The notes under the pieces: model-generated | Seen by the model: the letters and a program-made list of their open reading frames with translations, nothing else | Databases searched by the model: none | Told to the model about the DNA's origin: nothing | NCBI RefSeq assembly: GCF_029852145.1 | Contig: NC_079977.1 | Coordinates: forward strand, 3,495,879 to 3,559,878 | Source: Microplitis mediator | Lineage: Eukaryota > Arthropoda > Insecta > Hymenoptera > Braconidae | Direction of reading: 5' to 3' | DNA length: 64,000 bases | Position numbers and translations under genes: made by a program | Shown: piece after piece, positions 22,150 to 33,963 of the stretch | How the letters are laid out: every line of letters starts with the position of its first letter | Numbering within the stretch: the first letter of the stretch is position 1

Positions 22150-22290
22150 CATTCCCTGATTCAGAAATCTAATTTGAAATAATTTAAACATGATCCGAAA
22201 CAATTCAAAGTTGGCAAAATTGACTATATATAGAGATATACTTTAGCATGGATTGAATCATTCCAAATTAGATTTCTGAATTAGGGTTGA
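22150..22290. repeat. Short inverted repeat
   Basis: ccctgattcagaaatctaat (22154-22173) is mirrored by attagatttctgaattaggg (22267-22286), with further matching on the inner side (tttgaaat / attccaaa). Probably a small transposon remnant. Confidence 0.55.
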
Positions 22291-22574
22291 AATGTTTGAT
22301 TTTCTTCCCTGGATGTGCGACATTTTATCTCTAGTGCGAAAAAGAGGAATTTCTGCTCTGCTTAGCGGGAAATATAAATTATCTGGATAATGGATGCCTT
22401 CTTTAGGTTAGTCAACTTTTGTTAGTCAATGCGCGTGCGCGATAGGATGCGCGCAGCCAATTTTTTTTCAAAATTTCCCAAATTCAAATTTACTTGATTT
22501 TTTAGTCATTCCTAAATTACTTAACTCCATTCTGAGGTTTTAGCGCAGGTTTTCTAAAAGTATAATGTAGATAA

Positions 22575-23297
22575 TTTACGGAACGAACGCGGATTCACTC
22601 CAGCGTGAATGCGGAGCGAATGACTGATCATTTATTTGATACCCTCGGGTCAAATCCACTTCGAAGGGGAGTTAATTTTAATATTAAAAATCCAAATCGG
22701 AGTGAATGCGGATTGAAATAAAACCCTCACGGTAAGAAATATGGCGTTTAACACTATGCTGGTATGGTCTCAAACAGATACTAAAATAGTATGTGAAATA
22801 TTCCAAGACAGTATTGTAACAAGTCCCAGAAATATGGCGTTATTTATTATACTGTATAGTACTGGAGATATTGTATTGCTCACACGTATGCATATCAGGC
22901 ACGGCGAAACAGCATGGCCTTCAGACCCATACTACAATGCCGAGGGCACAATGCTACTAGTTTTTCCCGCCATAATTTCTGGCGTGTCAATTAATGTATA
23001 CTATCGTATTACCACCAAAACTATATAGATGTCGTTAGACTAAGTTTATCGGCCTGAAGCAATGTGAATACGGCAATGCAGTATGGGTCTGACGGCCATA
23101 CTGACATTGCGGCGCCCGCGACAACTTGCCAATGTTACTATTCCCGCAATGGTTGAATCATCTATGCATACAATTTTATAACCTATAAAATTTTTCGATA
23201 CCATACAGTATGGCGTTCGAGCCCTGGCATAGTGATATCCGCAAAATATTTCTTACCGTGCGTACACTCCGAATTTACTCCCAATTTTTTACAGTTT
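22575..23297. mobile_element. 'ggagtgaatgcgg' element, copy A, interrupted
   Basis: Left part 22585-22727 has ggattcactcc, gcgtgaatgcgg and cggagtgaatgcggattgaa; the right part after 23260 reads cactccgaatttactcc. The interruption is the 533-bp element at 22728-23260. Other copies: 29019-29170 and 31557-32666. Confidence 0.6.
22728..23260. mobile_element. CACGGTAAGAAAT-ended DNA transposon, copy 1
   Basis: Perfect ends cacggtaagaaatat (22728) and atatttcttaccgtg (23260). Internal sequence matches the copy at 34139-34627 in reverse orientation, for example catactgtatggcgttcgagcc and tgcatacgtgtgagc-type stretches. The plus-strand frame at 22741-23028 covers part of it but does not resemble a transposase. 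Confidence 0.75.
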
Positions 23298-24789
23298 AGG
23301 GGGAGGAAAAAAATTTTATGGATCCTAGGACCTCCCAAAAATCTGGGGGAATTTTCTCTATGCATGGAATAGTTCATTTTTTCAAATTGTTGCTGCAAAG
23401 AATTTTCCCACATTTTTGAGGCCTTTGTAGGGCAAAGTAATTGAAAATACTGGCGGGAAAAAATATTCTCAGGAATTTTTGAAATTTTTTTACCGCAATT
23501 TTTAATTATTAACGAGCATTAAATTAATTAAAATGTTAAAACTGTTACAAATATGTAAATTTTATGTCGTTGGTAGTTAAAAAAAAAAAAAAAAAAGATT
23601 GATGACAAAGATTGAAATAAAAAATTTAAATTTAAGTTTCAGTTATATATTTTGTGTGAGCGTAATTAATTAAACTAAAATAAGATATTAATTATTTATG
23701 TATTTAGTAAACCGGCCATGTGTTGAAATAATTTTATCTTAAAGTATTTATTTGATATATTTATGCTTCACAAAAGTCAGCTTAAAGTTTATAAAAAAAA
23801 TTTTATATATATCTTCGATATAAAATTCACATTAATAAATTTGCTGTTGACAAAATTTATAAAAAAAATAATATATGCGTTTTTGATGAGGTACCAAAAT
23901 TATAATATCAATTTTTCGACCTTGCGAATTTGCAATAATCGTAAATAATTACATTCATTAATAAATATTTTTTTTAAAATGGATCGTAAAAGTATGAAAA
24001 CTTTCATTGAAAAAAAAAATAAATAAATATATAAAAACTCATCTGTAATTTAGTCACCTACGTGACTATTAACAGTCAATTTAATTACAAAATAACCATA
24101 AACTTCTTCAACTTAAGTCTTTAATTAATGTGATGCATTAATTATGATAATGCATCACATCTTCGAGCTCGAATAAAATGAATCTAATCGAATAAATTTC
24201 AAATTTTTTTTGTACAATTGATTCGTGCATCGAACTAAGTATATATATATATATATATACATATATTTTATCCTTCTTCGGGAACCTCTGGCTGAATAAT
24301 TTAAAAAAATCTGTGCGGGGGTCTCAGTGAGTTTAACGTACCAAAACTTGAAACGATGCCGACGCGAGATCCCGGACGCTTTTATAATTAGGCTACGAAA
24401 CGAATTGCGCCTGACATCCATATCGACTACCTAACCCAAACCTAACTAACGAGCCTTCGTTCCATTCGATCGCGCGCGAATAAATCTTCCCTCCGTATCT
24501 CTGCCATTATCGTAAATCTTCCGACACCGCCGCCGTTGGAAGTCTGTGCGTGTTGGCTTTTTATTTTATTTTTTTTATTTTCTATTTAACTTTTATTTAT
24601 TTATTTATTTTTCTACTGGATAAACCTTTTCGTTTAAATTATACTTGACGTTTATCATAAATCATAGATACATTAATGTATAATTTTTCTAAACATTTTA
24701 TTTACTTTTTTGTTTAACGTTAAATTTTATTTGAATAATGTCTTTTTTTTTAAAGAGAGATAATTTTTTCAAATTTATATGTGGGCCCG
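23298..24789. other. Non-coding, GC-richer at 24.3-24.55 kb
   Basis: Mostly AT-rich with a (TA)n run at 24238-24262. The part 24280-24560 is GC-richer (ccgacaccgccgccg) without a convincing frame; the minus frame 24421-24155 runs into the TA repeat and is not a gene I recognise. Confidence 0.35.
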
Positions 24790-25889
24790 CCCGAGTCGAA
24801 ATTCAAAACCTTGCTAGAACCTAGAATTTCTAGGATCGAGAAAGAAAAAGACACTGAGCACTTAATTTGTATAGAGAAACATCTATATAAATCCTATAAA
24901 TGTCAGTTACGGGAGAAAATTACGTTTAGTTGTTATATAGGCGTCAAAATTTAAAATTATTAATACTTATCAGAGCCTAAACATACTGTAAAAGCTAATT
25001 TAGGCCTATGAATTCTACATTAGTTATTAGGACCTAGTAGACCTACGGTTTAACATATTTATTTGAACCTATCAATTTAAATTTAAAAAGAAAGATGATA
25101 TTTTTCTGATATAGAATCGTTATAAGTTATTAAGTGTATAGAGTGCTAACAGGGCTTCGACGCGTCCACCGAAAGATTTTAAATTAAAGAAAAAAGCAAA
25201 TTAGATTTTAAAGGACTAATGTAAGAGTTTAGTCCTTTCGCCGCTATTCTTCTGGCTGTATGCGAAATCAGGTCGATTAGATTCTTCAACGAGTATTTAT
25301 GTAATTTGATGCGAGGAAACCGATTTTGATAATTAAAAAGTTCTACGGTGGTCCAGTTTTTTGTTATAAACAATTTAATTGTTTAAAGTTAAATTACAAG
25401 AAAACTATAATTGATAGCTTTTAAATAATGACAAAATTAGCTTTCTTGCATCAAAATACACGAATAATGCCTGAAATATTTTTCGTCTATCTCTACTATT
25501 TATGAAGATATAGCGTCTTAAAAAATACAAACTTTTTGCTAGGTCCGTTTGGCTAAAAATTGCGCGCGCATCCACAGCCAAACGGACCTACCAAATGAGA
25601 ATGAATAGTTTTTATAGGTTCTAAAGAGATGTTAAATTTTGATTATTTAGGTCTGCTTAAGAATGTCAAGTACTAAAATAGGTCTATTCAAGTATGTTGA
25701 GTACTTAAAGCGAAGTCAAATTTCGACTCGGGTGATTTTTATAAAAAAAATAATATTTCAATAACCTTTTAACTCATAAATATATTTATCATCCACGAAG
25801 GTAACTTTTACATTTAACCAAGTGTCTGTATTGTAACCACATTGACATGGCGCGAAGCCCATAAAAGTCATATTTTAAAAATCGTAAAT
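24790..25889. mobile_element. 943-bp CCCGAGTCG-ended element plus flank, inverted-duplicate copy 1
   Basis: Element 24790-25732 has inverted ends cccgagtcgaaatt / aatttcgactcggg. The same 943 bp occur in reverse at 38785-39727, and homology continues for about 155 bp beyond one end (25733-25889 with 38630-38784). A short hairpin (aggtccgtttggct ... agccaaacggacct) lies at 25540-25594. The 64-codon frame at 25373-25179 is in both copies, but nearly all differences change the amino acid, so I do not call a gene. Confidence 0.8.
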
Positions 25890-28800
25890 ACCATCCGCGT
25901 GACGATACACGAGGACATTTCGTGAGTGTGATGTGTCGTGTTATCCATTCTCGTCGATATAAAACAATTATTATTGGTTGGTTTTACGGTTTTACGGTCC
26001 TCAATCAGTGACAGGGTAACGTGCGAACCCACAGCCAGGTGGGCCGCGACCCTCCGCAACATCGATCCTACAACATCAATTAAACCGTACACACGAGGGT
26101 GCACGCGCTTGGCGTGCCGCACTAAATAAATTGCCGTCGTCGCCACCGCGCTACTCGTACATCTATACATTATACATTTATATATCCATACACGTATATA
26201 AATATCTACATACATGAATGCCATACGTTGGATAAATTAATTGGGTGGAAAGGCGACGCCTCGCGTCGAGTCATCGGCTGTGTGCTACGTAGAGGAAATA
26301 GCAGGTTTATATATTTGTAAAAGGTCCCGCGGGCTGGTTGGTTGGTTGGCTGGTTGTTTAGTTGTTATGTTGGTTGGTTGGTTAGCTTCGCGGTTGTAGT
26401 TTCTGCGTGTACGTGTATATTTATATATATAAAGGAGAGAGAGAGAAGTGGTGGTTGTACAAGCGCGTCGACGAGAGTTGTTACTGACAGGGAACACGGC
26501 CTCGAGCCTCTGGCACATACAATATAACAACTTGCTCATGGTGTGTGGCTATCTACCTTTCCTTTTTACCTGATGAACACACCTTGAGAATTATTAATCG
26601 CATCATAAGTATTTCAAGCTTATTGGTGACATTTTAAAAAATCCGCGGGTTATGTATGGTGTGACGGACATGACTTGCAGCGCCAAGTAAATCTCTGTTG
26701 TTTTGTTGCCTCGGGAAGTACCTCTTTTGCTTGAGCTTTAAATACAGCACACTTTATACATTAGTCTGCTGACGTTATGGGTTTATTCAGGCGGTTTAGT
26801 TGTCTGCTGAACTTGAATTTATATATGCTTTGTATGTATGTATATATTATATATATATATATAATATACATGTATGACGCAATATAAGTTTACGAAGGAT
26901 TTAACCCGCAAGGCTGTAAAGTTAGCTGTGATCTCAAATATAATTTCATTTGACCACAGGGTTGGCTCGTTTTACAGACATATTTCCAAGCACCCGAGGG
27001 CGCAATGTTGAGAGTGCCCAATCACGCTTGACCGGCCTTTACTTTGAGGTACGTCATTCTATTTTGGATTATCATGCTTGGGTGGGCTTTAATGTAATAA
27101 TTTAATCGAGTAAGGTCGAGAAGGCGGTTTATTTAATAGCTATTTTGCAGGAATCTGTAGTGGTGTAGTAACTTGATAGCTTCACGCTAGATGACGTTGC
27201 GGCTGCAATTACGGCTTTAATGTCAGTGTTGCGAATCAAAAATAGATGGTATTTTTGGACGGATTTGGTAAAATTTTGAGTTTGAATGTCTGTAGTCGGT
27301 CAAAACGAGACAGTTTTTAATCGATTGTATTCCAAGGAAAGAAAGTAGAAGATATTAGTCTGCAGGTGTAATTGCATAGTGCCGCAGACGGGGGTGGCTA
27401 ATTCGCGGATCGGGGTATCCTACTTTCCTTCGTGGTGTTCATAGTTTTTTTTCCAGATCTGCAACTGTAAATTTTAATTCTTGCTGTTAAGAAGGAGAGG
27501 AGGTATCGCTTAATGTGACTAGATTTGACAGGGAGGGTCGGGGGTCTTAGGAAACGTGACGTTCACAGCATGTACGGGGGGGTCTGTCACTTGTGACGCA
27601 ATATTAATAGGAGAAATCGCAAAAAATGTGACGAGGGGGAGGGGGTTAAAAAGGTGAAATTTTAGTGACGAGTTTAATGACTGGTCCTTTTGTGGAAAAG
27701 TTGGCGCCCGTCTTAATTCCTATGGTATCAAATTATCATCATTACTTAGTCTCTTCCATCGCTGATCCGTATATTTAATTTTTAAATTTATCAACGAGTA
27801 TTTCTCACGCCTGTCAACTAAAGAGACTTAAGTGAATGGGGATATCTACCCTAAATTTGAAAATAATCTCAGTCCAAAATACTTGATCATGACCATGATC
27901 CTTTTTATTCAAATCTAAATCAACTTCTCAAAGCTCAAACATATTTATTACCCTCAAAATACCTTAGCTGCTTTCAAAAGAATTATCATTTAGGATCAAA
28001 AGACCTAGTGACAAAAACCGTCATGAGCTTGGGGACAACCAGAAATGATATCGCATCCATATATGAATACAAGAGTGGGCACCACCCATTACACCATAAT
28101 TGTGATCTATAGCCCGACCATACGTTATGTGCATATAAAGGGCATTGAGTGTGTTCTCGCGTAAATCTCTGTCCCTGTTTATTCGTCCAGACACTCTCAT
28201 CTTTCTCTCTCTTGCTCTCCTCGGTTAAGTCTCGTTCGTCCTGAGTACAAGAGACCCCCTGCTCTCGAAAACCCCCACTGGTAAATTATTGGGGCACATA
28301 AACAGCGTTTACAATGCACACAACAACACGTTGACTCCCTTCAGGTTTATTTGGTATACCATATAGCTAAACCTTTTCATGGTCTGAATTCAAACCAATG
28401 GCATATTGGCGTTAGTTATATGACCTCGCAAGCAGGTCGCGCGTTCCCAAGTGCTAGGGGTCGAATTTCATACGGCACTATTCCAGTCTCGCGGTTTAGT
28501 TAGCATTGTACCGGAGTATAGTCTACAGACTATTGTACATTTCGCATCGTATATGGGCGTTTACATACATACATACATATATAGGTAGGAATATAAATGT
28601 TCATATATGTATATCCAGACCTTGTACAACGACTACTCTCTGTTGTATATGATATATTACCTCGCGTTAGCCGGCTACGTTACGGTGCGTTACGCCCGGC
28701 TCCGCTTTCTGCATAAAATCATCGTTTCTCGGATGATGGACGACCGTGGAAATAAGGGCGAGGAAACGTATTGCCCTGGGAGCTTGCTAACTGATGTTGG

Positions 28801-29018
28801 CTTCACTTTCCAAAGCGGCTCGAGTTAATCGTTTGGCAGTAACTTTCCGCTTCCGGGGTTCTAAGGCCTTCTTTTATAGCCCTGTACGGGTTGGTGGAGA
28901 AAAAAATTTTTTTTTCACTCATATCGAGGCACTTTTTGTTACTTCAAGTTATTGAACTTTATTTAATTGATGTTATTACGATACATGGCAAAAATTGGGA
29001 GTCATTTTAGATCGATTA
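25890..29018. other. Gene-free stretch with several GC-richer islands
   Basis: GC-richer parts at 25990-26150, 26230-26330, 26470-26560, 26940-27220, 28100-28300 and 28650-28860. A GGGGAGGG/GTGACG-rich remnant of a MITE-like sequence lies at 27530-27690. TA-rich simple sequence at 26820-26870 and a TACA run at 28563-28580. No exon with family resemblance on either strand; frames at 26224-25868, 26539-26285 and 28607-28828 are unrecognised. Confidence 0.35.
26333..26387. repeat. Degenerate (GGTT)n simple repeat
   Basis: Repeated ggtt/ggct units. A gagagagagaga run follows 50 bp later (26434-26446) in the same GC-richer island. Confidence 0.7.
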
Positions 29019-29170
29019 CGGATTTTATTTAAATCCGAATTCACTCGCAAATCAGGAGTAAAAAAAATCACTCCGCATTTGAAGTAAATCGGAGTTTGTT
29101 TTTCCAGCGGAGTGATCTGGGTTTTATTTAAATACGCATTTACTCCGGATTTACTCCGCGAATTTTGAAC
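29019..29170. mobile_element. 'ggagtgaatgcgg' element, copy B (partial)
   Basis: Motifs aaatccgaattcactcgc, gtttgtttttccagcggagtgat and tttactccggatttactccgcg. It abuts the 1-kb palindrome that starts at 29184. Confidence 0.55.
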
Positions 29171-29183
29171 TATACTCTACGTT

Positions 29184-30186
29184 AGGGTGTTTCAAAAAAA
29201 AAAAACAATTTTTTTTTTATGGTATCCAAAAATTGAAAGTATAACTAAAAATAAAAATTTTGGCGCCAATCCGAGCTCTTAATAATAATATTAAGGTTTG
29301 CCTCAATCTATTTTTCTATTTTCCATTTAAATAACACGGGAAAAAAAATTTTTTTTTTTAGAATTTTCCAGTTCATAAACCAATCAACGGATTTTTATGC
29401 ACAACAAATTTTTTGTAGGAAATTGAACGCTCTACAAAAAAAGTTTCTTATCATTTTTCGATAAATCCCACTGTTCAAAAGTTATTTAAGCTTCAAGTCA
29501 AATTTATAGTAAATTTTGAGATTTTTTTACTTTTCCGGCGAAACTATCAGTCTTATCAAAAAATATTACGAGAACTTTTTTATAGATAATTTTATTCCTT
29601 ACAAATTATTACGAATAAAGTTTTTCGAAATTCTGCGTTGTTTTCAAGTTATTTCCATTTCAATGTCAAGCTCTTAAAAAAATAGATTTCTGATTAATTT
29701 TAAGAGCTTGACATTGAAATGAAAATAAATTGAAAACAATGCGGAATTTCGAAAAATTTTATTTGTAATAATTTGTAAGGAATAAAATTACCTACAAAAA
29801 AGTATCTATGGCATTTTGTAATAAGACTGATAGTTTCGCCAGAAAGTGAAAAGATTTCAAAATTTACTATAAATTTGACTTGAAGCTTAAATAACTTTTG
29901 AACAGTGGGATTTATCAAAAAATGATAAGAGACTTTTTTCGTAGAGCGTTCAATTTCCTACACAAAGTTTTATTGCGCATAAAAATCCGTTGAGTGGTCT
30001 GTAAGTTAGAAAATTCTAAAAAAAGAAAAAATTTTTTCCTATGTTATTTAAATGGAAAATAGAAAAATGGATCGAGGCAAACCTTAATATTATTATTAAG
30101 AGCTCGGATTGGCACCAAAATTTTTATTTTCAGGTATACTTTAATTTTTGAATACCAAAAAAAATTTGTTTTTTCTGAAACACCCT
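29184..30186. mobile_element. 1,003-bp near-perfect palindromic transposon
   Basis: Ends agggtgtttc and gaaacaccct. The two arms (about 490 bp each) are reverse complements almost throughout, meeting at ttaagagcttgacattgaaatg near 29665-29720. Direct repeats actctacgtt (29174-29183) and actctacata (30187-30196) fit a 9-10 bp target duplication, a length typical of Mutator-like elements; the class is inference. No protein is encoded. Single, diverged arms of the same type are seen at about 36720-37180 and 45090-45597. Confidence 0.85.
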
Positions 30187-31556
30187 ACTCTACATATAAT
30201 AGGCTACTATGAGTCACCAACTAAATGTTGTAGGCATAATTTTGTTCAAAACCAAGAATCTTAAATTCCGACTCAAAATTGTCATCGATCGATTTCCTTG
30301 ACATTTTAATTTCAAAATCCAAACGAAACGTTTCTATTACTCACCCTTAATTGCCCTTAAATTAAACACCGTCTGATAGATGGAGTGTTGGTAGCTTGAA
30401 TAACGATTGACAAAGCACGACACGCGAGTGTCTTGTCTTATCCGTCTTGTCGTGCTTTACCGGCGCGAGTGCCAACGATTGAATCGTGGGAGAGTGACCG
30501 ATCGTATCTCAGCGTGAGACCAATCTACGCGATTTATCAACGCCGCGGGATCATTTTCTCTCTCTCTTACACCCTCTGCGCTTCCTTCAAGATTGATGTT
30601 ACTATAACAACATGTCGGTTATTCATCGTGCGCAGCTCGGTGCATTAATCAAACCCCCGCTTCGACGTGAAATACAAATGATATTTTATAGCGTCATAAA
30701 TCTTCCGGCACTGTCACCGTCCGTAGGCGTTCAACGTGTTTGTATATATATTATAAATACATATACATATACATATATATTTATACCTTAATGCTATATT
30801 ATATTGTATATGTATTTATACGTCCGGTATATATCATTTCCTGACTCATTATTATTTTTTTTTTACTCGTATTAATAATTTTTTAAAAATATCTTTCAGA
30901 AATTGTTATTACGTAAGTTTTTTTTTTTTTTTTTACGTGAATCAAATTTAAAAAAGCTAAAAGTACATGCACAGATACATATTTATGTATTATATAAATA
31001 TATATATGCGAGTATAAGTGCTTTTAAATGGAAGTCAGTGGCAAAACTAGAGACAGTTGGCGTGTGAATTATTGATGTTAGCTACAAATACGACGTTTAA
31101 ATGTTGACGCCTGCGGTTCTAACCACGTGTATTGTGAAATTGACAGGCTTATAGAAGTTTTAGCTGTATGTACTTCCCACACGGTCTTACTCAAGGTTTA
31201 TTGTAAGTTATTGACGGAGCTATAAAACAGCTATTTAATTTAATTTAATATCAGTGTGTACGATCACTTGTAAAGATTAGTTTTAAAGATATAATAAATA
31301 CGATGTAATAATCTAATAATAAAAAAAAGGAAGTATATGTACGTAGAGCTGTGTCGAGATCTCTTTTAATCGTAAACTCGAAAATTAAAAGAGGTGACTT
31401 GAGAACAAAAGATAAAGTAATGAAGTGTAAGAGATTAAGATACTTTTAAAGTTTAGGCGAAAACGGAAATACGGTTGAGTCAGTGTCTATTTTTTTGAAA
31501 ATTTTTCTTAGACGGAAAGAAAATTGAATTTTGAAAAATCAGTATTTGCTTATACA
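30187..31556. other. Non-coding, GC-richer at 30.4-30.74 kb
   Basis: The plus frame 30433-30648 lies in the GC-richer part but has no family resemblance or splice context. TA-rich simple repeats follow at 30742-30835 and 30975-31010. Confidence 0.35.
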
Positions 31557-32666
31557 GTAAAAAATTTTCGGAGTGAATGCGGAGTAAATCTGGAGCGGGT
31601 GACTGTTCATTTACTTGATCCCCTTGGAGTAAAACTTGTTCCGAAGAGGAGTTAATTTAAATATTAAGAGTGTAGTCTAGTTCGTAGGCTAAAAAAATAG
31701 TCTATTTTTGGGAATTTCTTGCGAGCTTGCTATGAAAGATAAGTATACAAACACTGTTAGGGATGATAAATGAAGTCTTGAATTATAAAAAAAAAATTTG
31801 TTAATTCATTTTTATAAGTATGTTCATACAAAAGGTGTACTCTAACGGAGCGCCATAATTTAAAGGCAGGTCGGCTCAATCAAGATATTTCAGCAACGGC
31901 TTATCTGAAACAAAAAAATCGAAGTGTTTTAAATTCGGTATGACAGTGGCTACGAGATAGACTAACGATATTAATTTTGGACCATTCTTACTAATTTTAT
32001 CTAACGAAAATTTAAAAAAATGAAAAAAAGTGTTTTTTTTTTCGCTGTTATTTGTGAAAAAAAATTAGTTAAAATCAAAATTTTTATATGATTTTAGTCT
32101 ATCCTGTAAGTACTTATGTGTAGAATATGTGGTTAAAATTTCAGAAGGATCAGCCCACGGGTTCCAGAGAAATCGTGATTGGCGTCGGCGAAATCGTAGT
32201 TTCGAAATAAACGCGTTTAAAGTTTTTTTAAATAAAAAAAAAAATCTTACCAAAATTTAATCTGTGATGCCTGCACCATACGAAGTTCCTTTTTCTTGTT
32301 CAAAACTTTCGTTTGCTTCTAATTTGGTCTTTTTTCCGTTCTGCACTCTCTTGATGTGTCCAAGCTGTGGCAGTTCACATATTCGATACGCGTAAAATCG
32401 TGTTTGTCGACCTTTAGATTCAGAAAAATAGACTTAAATTGCTCGGAACTTCATAAAAATTTGGCACAATACTTGGATACATATACATTAAAAAAATGTA
32501 AAAAAATCGAAAAAGATTCTTCAAAAATGACCAACTAGACTACACCCTTAAAACTCCGAATCCGAGTGAATGCGGGTTGAAATCAAATTCAGATCACTCC
32601 GAAATTACTCTGTTAGAAAAACAAACTCTCTATTTACTCCGAATTCACTCACGATTTTTTATAGTG
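31557..32666. mobile_element. 'ggagtgaatgcgg' element, copy C, interrupted
   Basis: Left part 31557-31667 reads cggagtgaatgcggagtaaa and ends gttaatttaaatattaa; the right part resumes at 32548 with ttaaaactccgaatccgagtgaatgcgg and ends tttactccgaattcactc. Copy A shows the uninterrupted join (gttaattttaatattaaaaatcc), proving the insertion. Confidence 0.7.
31668..32547. mobile_element. TTAA-flanked non-autonomous transposon (piggyBac-like)
   Basis: Starts gagtgtagtctagtt and ends aactagactacaccc, with TTAA at 31664-31667 and 32548-32551. TTAA target duplication is typical of piggyBac and Kolobok elements; which one is not decided. The 880-bp interior has no transposase; open frames at 32253-32065 and 32356-32538 are not recognised. 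Confidence 0.78.
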
Positions 32667-33957
32667 CAAGTAGTAAATTAATCAAAATTATTACATTATT
32701 GATTCCATATTTGAATTAAAAAATAATTTTCTTGAAAGAAGAACATCGAAATTTATTTACACTACAAAAAAAAGATTAAAATGTCTCGAGCTGAGCTTAG
32801 ATTTCTTCGATTAAGAGAACGATTTTTAATGAAATCTTCAAATCTTTTCCCTAAAAATATATTAGATAGAAAATTTCCAACAGCATAATTTCTTGTAGTA
32901 AGAAAATATAATTTTTCTAAAAGATGTTTTTCCTCTCAGTGTAACAATAGACAATCATGACAATTCAATAAGACGATTAATGTCAATTCTTATTTTACTC
33001 CGTTGTCACCATTTTTTATTGCCCCAAGAAATTGCTAAAAATTTCTTGGGGTTAATAAAAATTTTTTGCGCCAAGAAATCCTTTTTTTCTGTGTAGCATT
33101 TGCACGTAAATCAGTTTCGGTTCGTCCTCAAGATTATGATTAATACAGGTCTTGGAATTAAACCTGCGATAAATACAGTGAAAGTTTTTCGTTTTTTAAC
33201 AAAAATTCATAAGGAAATTCCGCTTAAATAAAATTTATTTAAAAATTATCAATCACTCGATAAAATTGTTGATTCTGCATCAATAATAGCAATAAATATC
33301 AATGCTAAATAATATATTTAATTTAATTGGAATGTAATATATACATATATTGATCTAATAACAATAAATTTATGATACTTGATTATTATCAATAAAATAT
33401 TTACTGTTAATGGTGTGTGCAAACATGTATACATGTAAACTCATGATAAAGATGATCGGGAAAAGGAAATAAGGTCACGCCAGGAAAGTGAGTAATGATT
33501 GCAGTTTATCAGCGAGAAGTAACTAGCGGTGTTCGTGTAATGGGAGCATTCATCAACGCGCAATCTCCTCTATTGCCCCGCCATTCTACTCGTTTCACGA
33601 TACGAGACAAGCAAAGTGAGAGAGAAAGAATAGACTGAAACAGAAGTGGAATGAATATAGTCTATAGTTTCGTGACGATTTGCAGCACGTTGTTCGCTGC
33701 CACGCGAAACGTTTGTAGAATGATTATCCTTTTACGGTTTATATTTTATCTAATAGGTTTACAGGAAGTCTTTCCAGTGTTACAGCAAAATAAAAAAACG
33801 TCTCATTATATACTTGTCTTGGATTGATAAATCTTTCAATTTCATTTTTTATTCTACAATTAACTCTTATTTTCTCTTTCAAACTAACGCGCAGTTTAAA
33901 TTATCTCTGATATCTGAGCTATTGATTTTAACTAAAATTTAATCCTTTTTTTTATGT
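32667..33957. other. Non-coding with repeat remnants; GC-richer at 33.47-33.73 kb
   Basis: Includes a dispersed repeat at 32762-32943 (see the matching copy at 63101-63285), a caagaaa-type MITE remnant at 32990-33097 and a GC-richer stretch at 33470-33730. No coding exon is recognised. Confidence 0.4.
32762..32943 (-). repeat. Dispersed repeat, copy 1 (reverse)
   Basis: The reverse complement shares cactgagag, attatgct.ttggaaatttt, gaagatttcatt and gaaatct.agctcagct in order with 63101-63285; the two are clearly the same repeat with substitutions and few indels. Confidence 0.7.
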
Positions 33958-33963
33958 AAAACT

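Noticed and set aside
22741..23028. 95-codon frame inside the CACGG element
   Set aside because: Not open in the second copy in the same frame and without transposase-like content.
25179..25373. 64-codon frame conserved at 39144-39338
   Set aside because: It is shared only because both lie in the duplicated 943-bp element; the differences between copies mostly change the amino acid, so there is no sign of protein constraint.
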